From NCBI GenBank assembly GCA_025617375.2, contig JAMYGW020000008.1, positions 992,001 to 1,056,000 of the forward strand: a stretch of DNA of 64,000 nucleotides, read 5' to 3'. Under the pieces are notes generated by a model. That model worked only from the letters and a program-made list of their open reading frames with translations. It ran no database searches and was not told the DNA's origin. A program made the translations under genes and the position numbers. The stretch is from Acarospora socialis. Taxonomy: Eukaryota; Ascomycota; Lecanoromycetes; Acarosporales; Acarosporaceae. Below, piece after piece: positions 34,373-45,961 of the stretch (within the stretch, counting starts at the first letter, position 1; the number at the start of each line of letters is the position of its first letter).

Positions 34373-36734
34373 CTAATACGACGCATCGTCGGCGTGATGC
34401 GTCACCGGGAGATCCTCGTTGCTCTCGGTGCCATGGAGAGCATCTCCGAACGCTGAAGTGTCGATGCTCAGATCTCCATGTACGTCCAGTTCCGCATCCC
34501 CACCCTGAACCTCATAACCGGTAAGTGTCTCTCCGGCCGTATCGAGGTCTCCAAAGTGGCGGAAGTCGTTGGTGTCAAGCTCCCCGTGACTACCGGAGCC
34601 CCGCTCTTGTGGCGTCAAGCCTTGCAACCCGCTGCCAGGTGTGCTGACGAAGACACCGGGAGTATGGATACTCTGGTGCGCGATATTCTGTTCGTCGAAT
34701 TCGGTACTGGGGCCAAAATCATCATGAAGCTGAGCTGTAGCCTCCCCACTCTTATCCACCAAAACCCAATCACCCGTTTCGCCATGCCCTGAGTCAGCTT
34801 CGAATTGCTTCGACGCCTCGGGCATCGCAATGTCAAGGTCCATGTCTGCAGCTCCCATCATGTCATCATCGTGTATCGGCTCTGGTCTATTTGCAACACT
34901 AGAAGCCGACCTGGACGGTTGATCCACTTGGGGCGTGGAAGCGTCAACCGCGGAGTGATCCTGATGGGTGGGAGGTAGCTCTTGTGTGACTGGGGGTTCT
35001 TGGATAGGCGTTGAATTAGATCGACTGGGTTGATCGTAGACGTGGGCAGGAGAGTTTGTCATATCCACATCTTCATCCGCAGCATGGCCGTTTGACACGG
35101 GGTCTGCTGGGTTGTACTCGTTCTGACCATTCTCATCGCTCACGACCTTCTCTTCAAGCCCTCCGATCTGCACACATATCAGCTCCTTGACGGTGCCGAT
35201 ACCCTTGCCCACAGCAACTTCCACCTCTTTCACAATATCAGCAACCTTCTCTACCCGCCTGATGGCAGGAACTCCAGCCTCGCTGTTCGCCGTTTCGACA
35301 GGCGCTTCCAGGTGTCCTTCCAATCTCCAGATTTCTGTGCCTGTTGCGGAAGGGTCGTTCACTGCAGTTCGAAGTCTCAGCTCCGCCTCCTTCACCAAAG
35401 TTCCTTTATTCAGTTTCGCCATTCTTCTAGCGTGCTGCCGCCTCAACTTTTCCATCTCCGCGTTCATCTGCGCAATCTTGTCTGTTGCGCGCTTCGTGAA
35501 TTCTTCCGCCCTGCCTGCGTCCATCCTACCTACGCGAGATGGTGCAGTCTCACCTCGAGCATGAGGAGCTGTGCTTGCCGGTGCGTCAAAGAAGCCTCTC
35601 GTAAGCTGTTCCAATTCACCTTTACGACCGAGGCCCAAATCGACGGGCACTATTTGACCGGTAGAGTATGGCGACGAGAAAACTTCCTCCATCCATTCGT
35701 GATGCTGAGTGTACCTCATCGAACTGATGTCTCTTGGTGTCAGAAAATCCATCAGATCACCTCTTGAGGTGTCCTCCTCTTCTTCCACAGTCGAATCCTG
35801 CGTAATATTCGCTGCGGCAGTGGAGCCGTTCGAGCCAGATAGATGGCTTGGTGGCGCCTGCCGTTGTCTTTTTGCCGGGGAAGGCCCCAAAATACGCGTA
35901 GTGCTAGTTACGGGCGGTTGCTGATAATAAGGCTGCTCCGGAATTCGATTATTTATGTTGTTTGGGTACACGCCCGACGATTGTGAGTATGGAGGGGCCT
36001 GCCCACCAGGAAGGTTGATTGTAGGCCAGTTGTTGCGGTCGTTGAACATGAATTCCTTACGCACGAGCTGCCCGTATTGCTGCAGGTACTGGCGCTGAGC
36101 AAGACTCACCTGAACTTGGGCCATCAGAGGTATTTTGTTAGCAGGGTAGTGGTTTGGCGGATCAGCTCGAGAGTAATGAACGATCCATAGCGAGGGGTCG
36201 CAAGGAGGAATGTTGGGATTCGGGTTCTTCGGCGGCATCAACCGATAGCGTCGTCTGCAATGAGTGGACATTATCTCGTTCGGTGGGTGGTAGCCTGATC
36301 TGTGCATATACATCTCGACGGTCTGTATCAAGCAAGTCATTCGTCATGAACCGAATTGCCATATCGAAAGGAATCGCCTACGTAGCCCTTGGCCTCTGAG
36401 CTAAATGCTTGCTCGACATCCGCCCAGACGTACCCATCGCTTGCGAACTGTGTACCCAACTGATTCAATGGCTGCCAGACAAGCATGACCGATCCATCTG
36501 CCGGCGCATTGAGAAACATCCAGTTCATTGCGGCCAGTTCCCGGGTGATTTTCGGAGCCTGCAAGAGATATTCGACTACGGTTTCGAGGCTGACCTGAGT
36601 GAGGATGGGGTATCGGTATGTTGAGACCAGATGGATGTGTGGCAGCTAAGTACGATCAGCGCGATCTTCGCATTCCGAGCCTGCGAACAGATCCCTACCA
36701 AAGCTGGAGGCACGCCATTGCTAGGTTCATTCAT
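34373..36734 (-). CDS. SSR4: SWI/SNF and RSC complex subunit Ssr4
   Basis: Fungal subunit of the SWI/SNF and RSC chromatin remodellers, in the nucleus (DUF1750 family). Exons on the complement: 36699..36734, 36382..36645, 34373..36322; 749 residues. The conserved N-terminal half reads MNEPSNGVPPALLPHIHLVS, then TVVEYLLQAPKITRELAAMNW, FLNAPADGSVMLVWQPLNQLG, FASDGYVWADVEQAF, MHRSGYHPPNE, RRRYRLMPPKNPNPNIP and PSLWIVHYSRADP, in the order of the family. A coiled-coil-like segment (about residues 370-415; EEFTKRATDKIAQMNAEMEKLRRQHARRMAKLNKG) and a long acidic Ser/Asp/Glu-rich tail follow. The 12-residue first exon was chosen because it joins in phase to the LPH block. Lab function is known from fission yeast; here it is by homology. 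Confidence 0.88.
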
Positions 36735-37319
36735 CCTGAGAACCAAAGCCGTAGGTATGTGCAGTATTCAGATGTACCTCAGGAGCTCTGGCGGCGTTTG
36801 CATAATTTGACGGGGCTGTCCTGACAGTTGCTCATTACATGCATGTACTCGTAAAGTAAAGACCGTGTTATGACAGACTTCGCGATCCAGTGCCGCTTAA
36901 AGATAGCTTTAAAGCGGCGCTTCGTTTGTGAGCCTTCGACCTACCTTAGTGCAACATTTTATATGTATTTACAATGGTTACTGCGCTGAACTTGTTGTTT
37001 TCTGGTGTGTTCACAGCTTTTATCAACATAACGTAGGATATAATAAGTGCTGGTACGGTAAATAGTCTGTGTATATGATATGTGTCTACGTTGTTTTCCT
37101 CGTGTCTTGCTACCTGATAGTGAACCTGTGTTCGATATGATCGTATTCCTGGGATTGGTCTCTGTAATGCTGTCACTGCTTTCTGATAGAGTTGCCAATC
37201 TGCCCAATACGCTACAGCCAACCTGGGTGGCTGAATCGTAGCACATAGGTTACTCAGCGACAATGGCGATGTTCATCCGTCATGGATATTCAGCATCCAT
37301 GTATCTGAGACGTTCAAGG
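36735..37319. other. Spacer upstream of SSR4 with a strong hairpin
   Basis: About 0.6 kb without a supported gene. A 13-bp near-perfect inverted repeat with a 4-nt loop lies at 36890-36920. Confidence 0.45.
36890..36920. repeat. Hairpin-forming inverted repeat
   Basis: Arms GTGCCGCTTAAAG (36890-36902) and CTTTAAAGCGGCGC (36907-36920) pair with one mismatch and one bulge around the loop ATAG. It is about 155 bp upstream of the SSR4 start. Function unknown. Confidence 0.7.
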
Positions 37320-37622
37320 TTAGACACCAAAGGTCCACCACAGGAAACCGCTGAGTCCGAAGGTTGGTAGCATGTTAGGGAACACAGCCGGCGGAACCGC
37401 TTCCTTAGCAAGCTCCAGTAGGCCGTGTCTGATCCTCATCTTCCAGGTGCGACCATGTTTTGAATGGATATCCTTAAGCAGAGAGAGTAGATCCGCGTAG
37501 ACTAGTTGACCCTTGCTGGTATCATCCTCCTCAGCGAAATCATTTTCGGCGACTAATAGGCTGTAGCCGTGGTCTTTGGGCATACAAGAAGTCTGTGGCA
37601 AAGATACCGTTGATTCCTCCAT
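37320..37622 (-). CDS. Possible small hypothetical protein (100 aa)
   Basis: An ATG at 37622 opens a 100-residue frame (MEESTVSLPQTSCMPKD ... LSGFLWWTFGV). It is rich in Leu/Lys/Glu, with a helical-looking LLSLLKDIHSKHGRTWKMRI segment and a hydrophobic C-terminus. The frame is open upstream to about 37700, so further exons are possible. I recognise no family. It lies just downstream of the ISC1 stop on the same strand, so it may instead be 3' UTR sequence of ISC1. Confidence 0.25.
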   Translation of the reverse strand: MEESTVSLPQTSCMPKDHGYSLLVAENDFAEEDDTSKGQLVYADLLSLLKDIHSKHGRTWKMRIRHGLLELAKEAVPPAVFPNMLPTFGLSGFLWWTFGV

Positions 37623-37733
37623 GATCGACTGTTGAAGATATTGGGAGGTTAGAGTAGTGCTTAGGTGATTGGCAACATGTCTGCCGAGGAGACTTCCCAA
37701 TCCATTCCCTTACCGATGGACGCTAGGACAGTC

Positions 37734-39236
37734 TCACTTGGATCCGAGGGCACCCATTGAACGGGAAAACGCATTATCTCTGGCGTTGGTGATCTCCCAT
37801 TCGAATTCTTTCAGCGCTCTCAGCTCTGACCCCACGAAGAGACCCCCAATCAATCCATCAACAACGCCCGTACCAAATCCAACAGTACTGATCAGCATCA
37901 GGATAAAGGAGACATAGTTATGTGGCGACCACCACACAGCAAGGAGGCATCCTAGCGAAGTCGCAATAGATAGCAAGAAATGTGACAAACGAAGCCGACG
38001 TTGTCGATGTTCGCGGGTCTTGTACTTGGAGATCATGAGTAGTATCTCATCATAAGTTGAGACTGGAAGAGAATCAACAGAACACGGAATAGATGACAAG
38101 CTTCCTCCATCAGCATTCCTGCGAACCACAAAGGCAGGGTTCACATTTTCCTTAGTGTCTAGACCGTTTGGGATTGCCTGCAATGGTATTTTCTCCGCCG
38201 TAGTATCTCCAAAGGATTTCCTGAGACTTGCTTCAACAGAGAAATGATCACTTAGAGAGCAATTCAGCAACGGATGCCTATCGACCATACCCACTTTGAC
38301 ATCATTGACAAGCCAGTGTGAGGTGCTTGTGTAGTTGGAGTCTCGAGCACCTGACCTCATACCATTGCCGACGAAGATATAATCGAGACGCTTCCCACGG
38401 GGGTCCTGGGTCTGGCCATCTACTATGATTTCGTTGGTTTGACGAAGCCGTTTCTGCTGTTCTTTGCTCCATCGCCAAGTGTTTAAGATGCTGTCGCAAG
38501 TGGTTCCATTCTCCGTGATGTTGAACTCGGCACTTGGGACTGGACGGCCTCGACTCTGTTCTTGCGAGTCCTCTGCGGCCCCAATGGACGAGTCCTGGTG
38601 TTGCACGCGCCAGACGTCCTGGACTGGTGCATGTGCGGTGATGAGACGATGAGCAAGGGAAAGTGGAACCATGTTGAAGTCTCCAAGTGCAATAACGAGA
38701 TGACCCCGTTCCGAAGCTCCACGCAGAAGCTTAGCAATCTCCCATGCCTGAGCCGTACGGTGACAGATGTACGAATCGTTGGGTTCCCGTTCGTAGGGGG
38801 CATGTAGATGAGTGCAAAACACTTCCGCAACATTCTCTGGCCCCGGTCCCATCCTGATACGGGCACACGCAACCCCTTTGCCAACGAACCAATCACCCCG
38901 GAAGAATGCAGTCGGCCGACCGTTGAGCGGGTACCGTATCATACTACTTTCCTCGATCGGCCATTTTGATAGTATTGCGAGTCCGCCACCAAATATGCCA
39001 CTATAGTAGTACTTGCCATATGGCAGGATATGGCGGGTTTCTTGTCGAATACCTAGGTAATCCACCTGTGTCCAGCATTCCTGGAGGCCAACGATCTGTG
39101 GCGGTGGATGCGATGTGGCTATGCGTCTACCAATCTCAGTAAGTCGAGCTTTGCGGTGTTTTGACAGATACTTGAGCCCCCAGCAATTGAATGATACGAT
39201 CTCCAAACTTGCCGGAAGTTCGTTAGTCTGATTCAT
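37734..39236 (-). CDS. ISC1: Inositol phosphosphingolipid phospholipase C (neutral sphingomyelinase family)
   Basis: Hydrolyses inositol phosphosphingolipids to ceramide, using Mg2+, at the ER/mitochondrial membranes. Single exon, 500 residues. The endonuclease/exonuclease/phosphatase fold is clear: SFNCWGLKY at the start, metal-binding Glu in GLQECW, FCTHLHAPY, GDFNMVP, RLDYIFVG and the catalytic SDHFSVEA. The C-terminus carries two hydrophobic segments (about 430-450, LSHFLLSIATSLGCLLAVWW; about 455-480, SFILMLISTVGFGTGVVDGL), as in yeast Isc1 and nSMase2-type enzymes. The ATG at 39236 lies eleven residues before the EIVSFNCWG strand. It faces SWD3 head to head across a 230-bp gap. Confidence 0.92.
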   Translation of the reverse strand: MNQTNELPASLEIVSFNCWGLKYLSKHRKARLTEIGRRIATSHPPPQIVGLQECWTQVDYLGIRQETRHILPYGKYYYSGIFGGGLAILSKWPIEESSMIRYPLNGRPTAFFRGDWFVGKGVACARIRMGPGPENVAEVFCTHLHAPYEREPNDSYICHRTAQAWEIAKLLRGASERGHLVIALGDFNMVPLSLAHRLITAHAPVQDVWRVQHQDSSIGAAEDSQEQSRGRPVPSAEFNITENGTTCDSILNTWRWSKEQQKRLRQTNEIIVDGQTQDPRGKRLDYIFVGNGMRSGARDSNYTSTSHWLVNDVKVGMVDRHPLLNCSLSDHFSVEASLRKSFGDTTAEKIPLQAIPNGLDTKENVNPAFVVRRNADGGSLSSIPCSVDSLPVSTYDEILLMISKYKTREHRQRRLRLSHFLLSIATSLGCLLAVWWSPHNYVSFILMLISTVGFGTGVVDGLIGGLFVGSELRALKEFEWEITNARDNAFSRSMGALGSK

Positions 39237-39466
39237 TGTTGGCTTGAGTGTTAAAAGCTGGTGAGAATAATCATGGACAGAGCTGCGTGGTACGTAGCAT
39301 AAGGGAAGGGCGTCGAGGTACTTGAACAAGGTGAATTAGAGCTTTGGCCATCGACAGGGTTCGATCAAGAGGAAGGCTAACACAGAGCCTCACGCTAAAT
39401 TGATTCGCGTCGTCGCGGATATTAGCGTGACACCTTCGATGAAAGCTGGGGTCCCACTTCTCCGAG
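39237..39466. promoter_or_regulatory. Compact bidirectional promoter ISC1 / SWD3
   Basis: Only 230 bp separate the two divergent start codons, so both promoters and leaders are confined here. No specific binding site assigned. Confidence 0.55.
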
Positions 39467-40940
39467 ATGTCTGATACCGACTTTCAAACCAATCATTTCG
39501 CTGCTGTAGGAAGGTCACGGAAGCGCCGCCGGGTAGAGCAGAGTTATGATGGAGCTTCCGGATATAGCTCTCCAGACGAGCTGGCCGCGAGCTCCGACCA
39601 CGAGCATGTCAAGATGCGAAGAGCGAGCCGAGTAGGAACTAGAGATTCTCAAGATCCTAGACAGAGAAGCTTCGACATCTCAGACACTGAAGACAGTCCG
39701 GATGAACTCGCGATCCATACCATCAATCGACCTTGGAGGGTCAAAAGCAGGACCGAGTCCACGACAGTGTCAGTAAACGATGAGCCCATCAGAACACCGC
39801 TTCCGGCCTCACCGCTGCCTTTGCCCGAGAAACCTCCAATGCGGTATAAAACTCGACTTGTGTTGAGGGGTCATAAGAAAGGAGTGGCAGCGGTTAAGAT
39901 CTCGCCCGATGGTCAATACATCGCCAGTTGCTGTACGTGAGCTAGTTATCGTGACCAGGACGCGCTCTAGCTTAATTTCTTCACACAGCTGCCGATGCTA
40001 CAATCAGAATATGGGATGCCGTTTCTGGCACATCGAAGCACACCTTGCGGGGTCATCTCGCGGGGATCTCAACAATCGCTTGGAGCCCCGATTCGAAAAC
40101 TCTAGCGTCTGGTTCGGACGACAAGTCAGTTAGGCTGTGGGATATAGCTACTGTTAGGGGTGTCCAATGCAGTATCTGAGCAGAAAAGTTGACCGTGCTT
40201 AGGGCAAGCCATATCCGGTTCCATTGCTTGGCCACCATAACTATATCTACTCCATCGCATTCTCTCCCAAAGGCAATATGCTCGTCAGCGGTTCTTACGA
40301 CGAAGCCGTTTTCTTGTGGGACGTCAGAACGGCAAGAATCATGAGGTCTCTACCAGCCCATTCTGACCCCGTCGGCGGAGTCGATTTCATTCGGGATGGC
40401 ACTCTGGTTGTAAGCTGTTCTGGAGATGGCCTGATGTAGGCTTCATATTTAAGATCCCATGTATAGACTTCATTGCTGATTGCATCCAGACGCGTTTGGG
40501 ATACAGCAACAGGCCAATGTCTCCGAACACTAGTCCACGAAGACAACGCTCCGGTTGTCTCCGTCCGTTTTTCACCTAATGGCAAATTCGTTCTCGCTTG
40601 GACCGTAGACTCATGTGTCCGTTTGTGGAACTACGTGGAAGGGCGATGCGTGAAGACTTACCAAGGACACACAAACCAGAAGTACAGTATTGGCGGAGCA
40701 TTTGGAGTCCACCAGGACGAGGCCTTCATCGTCAGCGGTAGTGAGGATGGGAGTATATTTATCTGGAATGTCACTAGCAAGAAAGTACTGCAGAAATTGG
40801 AAGGGCATGAAGGTGTGGTGCTAGGTGTGGACACGCATCCAAAAGGGGATTGGCTTGTCAGTGGCGGACTGGACAGGACAGTAAGGATCTGGAGACCCGA
40901 CGATAGCGATCCTGACCATGACGAGGAGATGGAGAACTAG
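39467..40940 (+). CDS. SWD3: WD40 protein of the COMPASS histone methyltransferase complex (Swd3/WDR5-like)
   Basis: WD40 scaffold that supports H3K4 methylation by Set1/COMPASS in the nucleus. Exons 39467..39932, 39989..40152, 40203..40435 and 40490..40940 encode 437 residues. About 130 N-terminal residues are Ser/Arg/Asp-rich and disordered (MSDTDFQTNHF ... GRSRKRRRVEQ, a likely nuclear localisation signal). Seven WD repeats follow, each ending in W-D/N type dipeptides: IRIWDA, VRLWDI, VFLWDV, IRVWDT, VRLWNY, IFIWNV and VRIWRP. The stretch VRLWNYVEGRCVKTYQGHTNQKY is characteristic of WDR5 orthologues. The second intron uses a less common GTTAGG donor. WDR5 also serves other complexes, so COMPASS membership is by homology. 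Confidence 0.88.
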
Positions 40941-42076
40941 CCGTCAATGCACGCACCGTCTACTGTATCCAGCATGTCCACAAAGAGCGCCACTGTATAT
41001 GGCTCAACATGATCAATGATACTGGGTAATAGCAGCGTCCAGTACTGTTTACTTGCGGTCTGTGGCACGTTTGCCAATAAGATCCATCATCACCTAGATG
41101 TCTCTCCAGTTCGGGTTTATATGCGTGTAGAGCTTCAATGTACAGGCATGCCCTAGCTCGCAATCGCACCGGCTGATAACGTATGGAAATATGCCCAACA
41201 TGCAGCTGCAGATCCCATCCGAGGGCTCGAATATCGTCAAGAACGAGAATGCCAGTTTCGGTGAGCCGGAGATGGGGCTGGACAAAGACCCTAGTGCATC
41301 CTGCTTTACCACAGAAGAGGCGATGTCCCATGTGCCTGGCTAAGTGGTCTTTGAAAGCAGCTTCGATAAATGGAATTGACAAGTGTTCAGTATCGACTGA
41401 AACTGGTAGCTGCCTACTCGAGAGGTCTGTCAAGATTCCTGCCATACTGATGACATAAGGTATGCTCGCGGAGTTGGATCAAGCATTACGGACGGTAGGT
41501 GGCGTATCACTAAGATAGCGTTTGTCTTGGCAGAGCAATGAATACCGCGGAAACAGTCGTACTACTTTGTACCAAGCCTCTTGATACTGGGCGGTTGCAT
41601 GCATGTACAATCTTGAGTTATGAGTCTCCTCACTCACACGAGGATGCTCGATCAGTACTTCGTACTACCTTACCTACCATAGGTAACGTTGTTTGTATTT
41701 ATGCCTTCGGTCCTTTCAGAGGTTCGTACAGTACGAGCATCTCGTGCCGGCATTGCCGAGACCGAAGAACCCTGGACTGCTTTCTGCCGATCTTTACACC
41801 AATTACTGGTGGGGAATGATGCAGGGAAAGTGTGCTTACGAAGACACAGCGAAATGCGGAGAGAAGTTACATGAACCTGTGATTTGACTCGGGGGAGCAA
41901 GGCTACACCGACCTACTCTGCAAGAGGCCCTGTCCCACTCAATGTGGCCATGGTGGGTTGCATAAGGTACTGGTACAGTACAGAGGGTCAGCTGGTCGAC
42001 ACTGAGACTTACGCGATTCTTCCGCTTGAACAGCCCTCATCGTCCTCAAGCTTTGCATCCTCCAATCAAGGGCACG
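40941..42076. other. 1.1-kb spacer upstream of the MFS transporter
   Basis: Holds the SWD3 3' end and the transporter promoter. No coding exon or RNA gene recognised. Confidence 0.45.
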
Positions 42077-43960
42077 ATGGGGTTTTTGGATGGGTTTTCG
42101 CGCGATGCACCGCCTACCACGACTGACTACGTCGAAGACGGTACCGAGACAACGTCAAGAGACATAGAGAAAAGTACCGAAGCGTCCAGAGTGGAAACGG
42201 CTACAGGACCTCATCGTCACCATGTTGACCCAGAAGCTGAGAAGAGGGTTATTCGAAAGCTCGACTGGAGAGTCCCACCTTTAGTCTCAGCCTTGTGTAC
42301 GCCTTGCTTCAGTTTTCAGACTCCATTTTGCTTTGGTTGCTTGCTGACCGGTCTCGCAGACCTCTTGGCATTCCTTGACCGATCGAACATTGGGTATGCC
42401 ATTGGAGACCGCGGAAGGCCTAGATTTGTGATGCTGATGGTCAACCCAGAAACGCTCGTATCGCTGGCATGGCCAAGGACCTTAAGTTGGTCGGAGATCG
42501 ATATGACTGGTTCTTGACCATCTTCTACATCGCCTACATCGTCTTCGAGTTTTTGGCTTTGATGTGGAAGATTGTCCCGCCACACATCTGGGCTGCTACG
42601 ACAGTCCTGGCTTGGTTAGTCTTATGTATCTTCTCTGTCTGGACCCGTCACCGCGCCCACATTGGACCCTTCTAGCAGTTCGACGCTCGTCTAGATTCAG
42701 ACACTGATGGGCTAGTAGGGGTCTCGTCGCCACCCTCCAATCAACCACGACAACTTGGGCCGGTGAAATGGCCTGCCGCTTCTTCCTTGGCATGGCGGAA
42801 GCGGGCTTCGGCCCTGGAATACCCTATCTTCTTTCCTTCTTCTATCTCCGCCATGAGCTCGGTCTCCGTATTGGAATCTTCCTTTCCGCTGCGCCCTTGG
42901 CCAACACGTTCGCGGGTGCACTCGCTTATGGTATTACTTCGGGGCACTCGCATCTGGCCAATTGGAGATTGCTGTTCTTGGTGGAAGGCTTGCCAACAAT
43001 CCTTATGGCTCCGGTAGCATTTTACTTTCTGCCGGACGCGCCCGATAAAGCCAGGTTTCTGACCGCAGAAGAGAAATTAATTGCGAAGGCACGAGGCGTC
43101 AGGCAAGTTGGCGAGGTGGAGCGGGTAGGTAGTCCGGTATGGAAAGAAATTGGTCAAGCACTATTTGATGCAAAGTGCTGGTTCACCGCTGTAAGCAGCA
43201 TGCCGATATAAACCTACGCAGCCAAGATGATTCACTGACTGGCACGCAGCTCATGTACTTCAGCTGTAACGTCAGTTTCTCTTCGTTGCCCGTCTTTCTC
43301 CCTACAATCCTCAACCAGATGGGCTTTACTGCCATCGACGCCCAAGGTCTCTCTGCGCCGCCTTACTTCTTTTCGTTCCTGGTCACCATAGGCTCGACCT
43401 GGGTCGCAGACCGAATTCAAGAGCGTGGCTACATGATATTCGTTCTCTCCTGCATCGGCGGAGTCGGATATATTCTCCTCGCAACATGCAAATCCGTTGG
43501 CGTTCGCTATTTCGGTGTCTTCCTTGCCGCTGGGGGAGTGTTCCCATGCATAGCCAACATTCTACCATGGGTTCTCAGTAGCTCCCCCAACAGATCCAAG
43601 TCATCAAGATAGTCACTAACAGGCCTTCCAGATAACCAAGGCTCAGACACCCGCCGTGGCATGGGCATCGTCATCCTCAACCTCATCGGCCAGTGCGGTC
43701 CGCTTCTCGGCACCCGCATCTTCCCCACGACCGAGGGGCCAAGGTACGTCAAGGGCCAATCGATCTGTGCCGCGTTCATGTTCTTCAACGGTCTCTTGGC
43801 ACTGAGTCTGCGGACGTTGCTTGTGTGGGAAAACAAGAAGCTCGATCAGAAGCATGGCACGCAGGCGCAGAGAATAGCCGCCGAGACGGGGAACGTGAAA
43901 GGGAAGGAGAGCGTGGTGGCCGAGGAGAATTATGGCCCGGCTTTTAGGAATATCCTGTAA
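42077..43960 (+). CDS. MFS transporter, anion:cation symporter (Dal5-like) family
   Basis: Plasma-membrane importer of an organic anion such as allantoate, nicotinate or a vitamin; the substrate cannot be read from sequence. Six exons (42077..42296, 42360..42393, 42450..42614, 42719..43190, 43250..43577, 43632..43960) encode 515 residues with about 12 membrane segments. Family landmarks are KLDWRVPPLVSALYLLAFLDRSNIGNARIAGM after the cytosolic N-terminus (split over three exons, including a 34-nt exon), DWFLTIFYIAYIVFE, RFFLGMAEAGFGPGIPYLLSF, NWRLLFLVEGLPT and NNQGSDTRRGMGIVILNLIGQCGPLLGTRIFP. The transporter converges on RTG2 with 230 bp between stops. Two donors are GTTAGT- or GTATGC-like, and every exon pair joins in phase to conserved sequence. 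Confidence 0.9.
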
Positions 43961-44190
43961 TCTAAACCTGCATTTCGGCGGCTAGCTCCCATGTGAATGA
44001 CCAAATCTAACTCAGTCATGTACCTATCATCACCGCAGTCAGAGACTCTCTGTAATCTAAGCTAACATTCCTTAAATCACTGGCTCACTGCAGCCTCGCA
44101 TTGACCGCACTTACAGCAACGCGATTTCTTGGGTATCACAGAACAAACTATCTCCCACTCACTCAACTATCCTCTTTCACCTTCCCGACA

Positions 44191-45961
44191 TCAGAGATCC
44201 CTCTCAACAAGAACCTCCACCTTGAACCCATCGCTCCCTGCCACCCCATTCTTCCCCGTCCAAAGATACCTCTTCCCAACTTTCACCAACGCCTTCAACC
44301 CACCCTCAAACGCCCCCTCATCCCCCTCCTTAACCCTAATCACCATCATCAGCCTCTTCCCCTTCCACCCATCCCTCCAACGCGCCTCCACCTCCAGCCT
44401 CTCCGCCCCAACCCTCACCACACCGGCCGGATATACCGCCCCGACCAACCCCGCCACAGTGCCCACATACCTCGCCCACCACCCCAGCTCATCACCAACA
44501 ACCTCTCCCATCCTCGCCCAGAACTCCTTATCCGTCGGCGGGATCCGCCCCTCGCCGCCCCACCGCTCGCACAGCGCCAGCGCCAGCAGCGCGCGGTCCG
44601 TGTGCGAGACGCCGTGCGCGGCGGCCAGGACGCCGGTCGTCGTGGCGCGGAGGGCGGACGCGGCGCGGGATTCGGTGGGGAGGGAGGCGTGCAGGTACAG
44701 GAGATCGACGAGGGCGTGGAGGAAGGGCGGATGGGCGATCACGTTGATCGGGGCGTCTGGGTCGCGGGGGGCCAGGAGGCGCGGGTCGGGGATGGCGGCG
44801 GCCAGGAGGGCGCGGAGGGCGGGGGCGGAGGGCGGGGCGTAGAGCGCGGTCGCGGCCACGAGCGGGTGGGCGGCTTGGATGTCGGCGGCGAGGGAGGCGT
44901 ACAGGAGGCCTTCGCGGAGGCCGCCTTGGCTGAAGAGCGCGTGCCTGATGGGCGGGAGGGCGGCGGCGAGGGCGGAGACGAGGAAGGCGACGGCGGGGAC
45001 TTGGGAGGCGCGGCGGGCGGAGACGCGGAAGATGCGGGGTAAGTCTGCCGAGGCGAGGGCCTGGATGGCGAGCGTGTTTCGGAAGGAGGCGCGTGGGGCG
45101 CGGAAGCCGTTGATGATGGCGATCGGGTACGGCTGCACGGCGTGCTGGGCCAGCAGCAGGTAGCCCCAGCCGCGGAAGCCGCCGCCGGACAGGTAGAGGG
45201 AGAGGCCGCCGTGGGCGGTGGCGTGGGCGGTGAGGTCGTCCGGGATGGCGAGGTCGGTGTAGGCTTGCTGGAGTTTGGCGATCATTTCCGTCCGCAGCTG
45301 TTCTGTGGCGTCGCTGCCTTTCTGCTCGGCTTCTGCGAGTCTCAAGATCAGCGCGGCCGCGCCGTAGGGTAAGCTGATGGCGCCTCTGGGGCTCGTTCGC
45401 ACGGTGCCGTGCTCCGCTATCAGCCAGGTGAGCTGCGTGCTGCCGCCGCCGAGATCCATGACGAGGCCTCTGACGGAAGAGAAGCTGCTGGCGACTCCGA
45501 GGGCGCCGATCCGGCCTTCGTCCTCTTTCGATAGCAGCTCGACTTTCCAGCCCGTTCGGTCTTGGATTGCTTGTCGGAATTCTGTACTGTTGATTGCTTC
45601 CCGCGTGGCTTCCGTGGCGACGACCTTGACTTGAGCGTCTGGGACACCGTAGTCTTCACAGGTCCTCTTGAAACGTAGGAGAGCTGCCAGCACTTCCTGG
45701 ATCATAGGTGGAGGGATGGGGCCCTTTTGGCCGGTGCTGTACTGGGCGTCGTAGAGCGATATGCCGCAGCGGTCTTGGTAGACTGTGGGCATGATTCGCG
45801 CCGTCGGAGGCGATAAGTCGGAGATGGAGAAGCGGATTCCATTGCTGTGTTCGTTCGTCAGGGTTTGATTGTCTGTGTTTGGGGTTTGGCCCGCAGGCAT
45901 CTAGGCTGGAGTACCTTCCCATGTCCACCAGAGCCCTGTAATGCTCCGCCTTTGCTGCCAT
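44191..45961 (-). CDS. RTG2: Retrograde regulation protein 2, Ppx/GppA phosphatase family
   Basis: Actin/Hsp70-fold protein; yeast Rtg2 relays mitochondrial dysfunction to nuclear genes, but filamentous fungal members are less studied. Exons on the complement: 45915..45961 and 44191..45844; 566 residues. The first exon gives MAAKAEHYRALVDMG and the join restores VDMGSNGIRFSISDLSPPTARIMP, the phosphate-1 motif. The phosphate-2 motif is VMDLGGGSTQLTWL. Further family blocks are KVVATEATREAINS, SLPYGAAAL and SGGGFRGWG. The C-terminal half is strongly Ala-rich (LVSALAAALPPIRHAL ... ALRATTTGVLAAAHG), which reflects high G+C in this gene. The second exon also has an ATG at 45898 inside the intron; the spliced model is better because it restores the conserved motif. 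Confidence 0.92.

Noticed and set aside
44101-45042. 313-codon open frame antisense to RTG2
   Set aside because: Low-complexity Pro/Arg/Gly sequence opposite a well-supported gene; a by-product of high GC.
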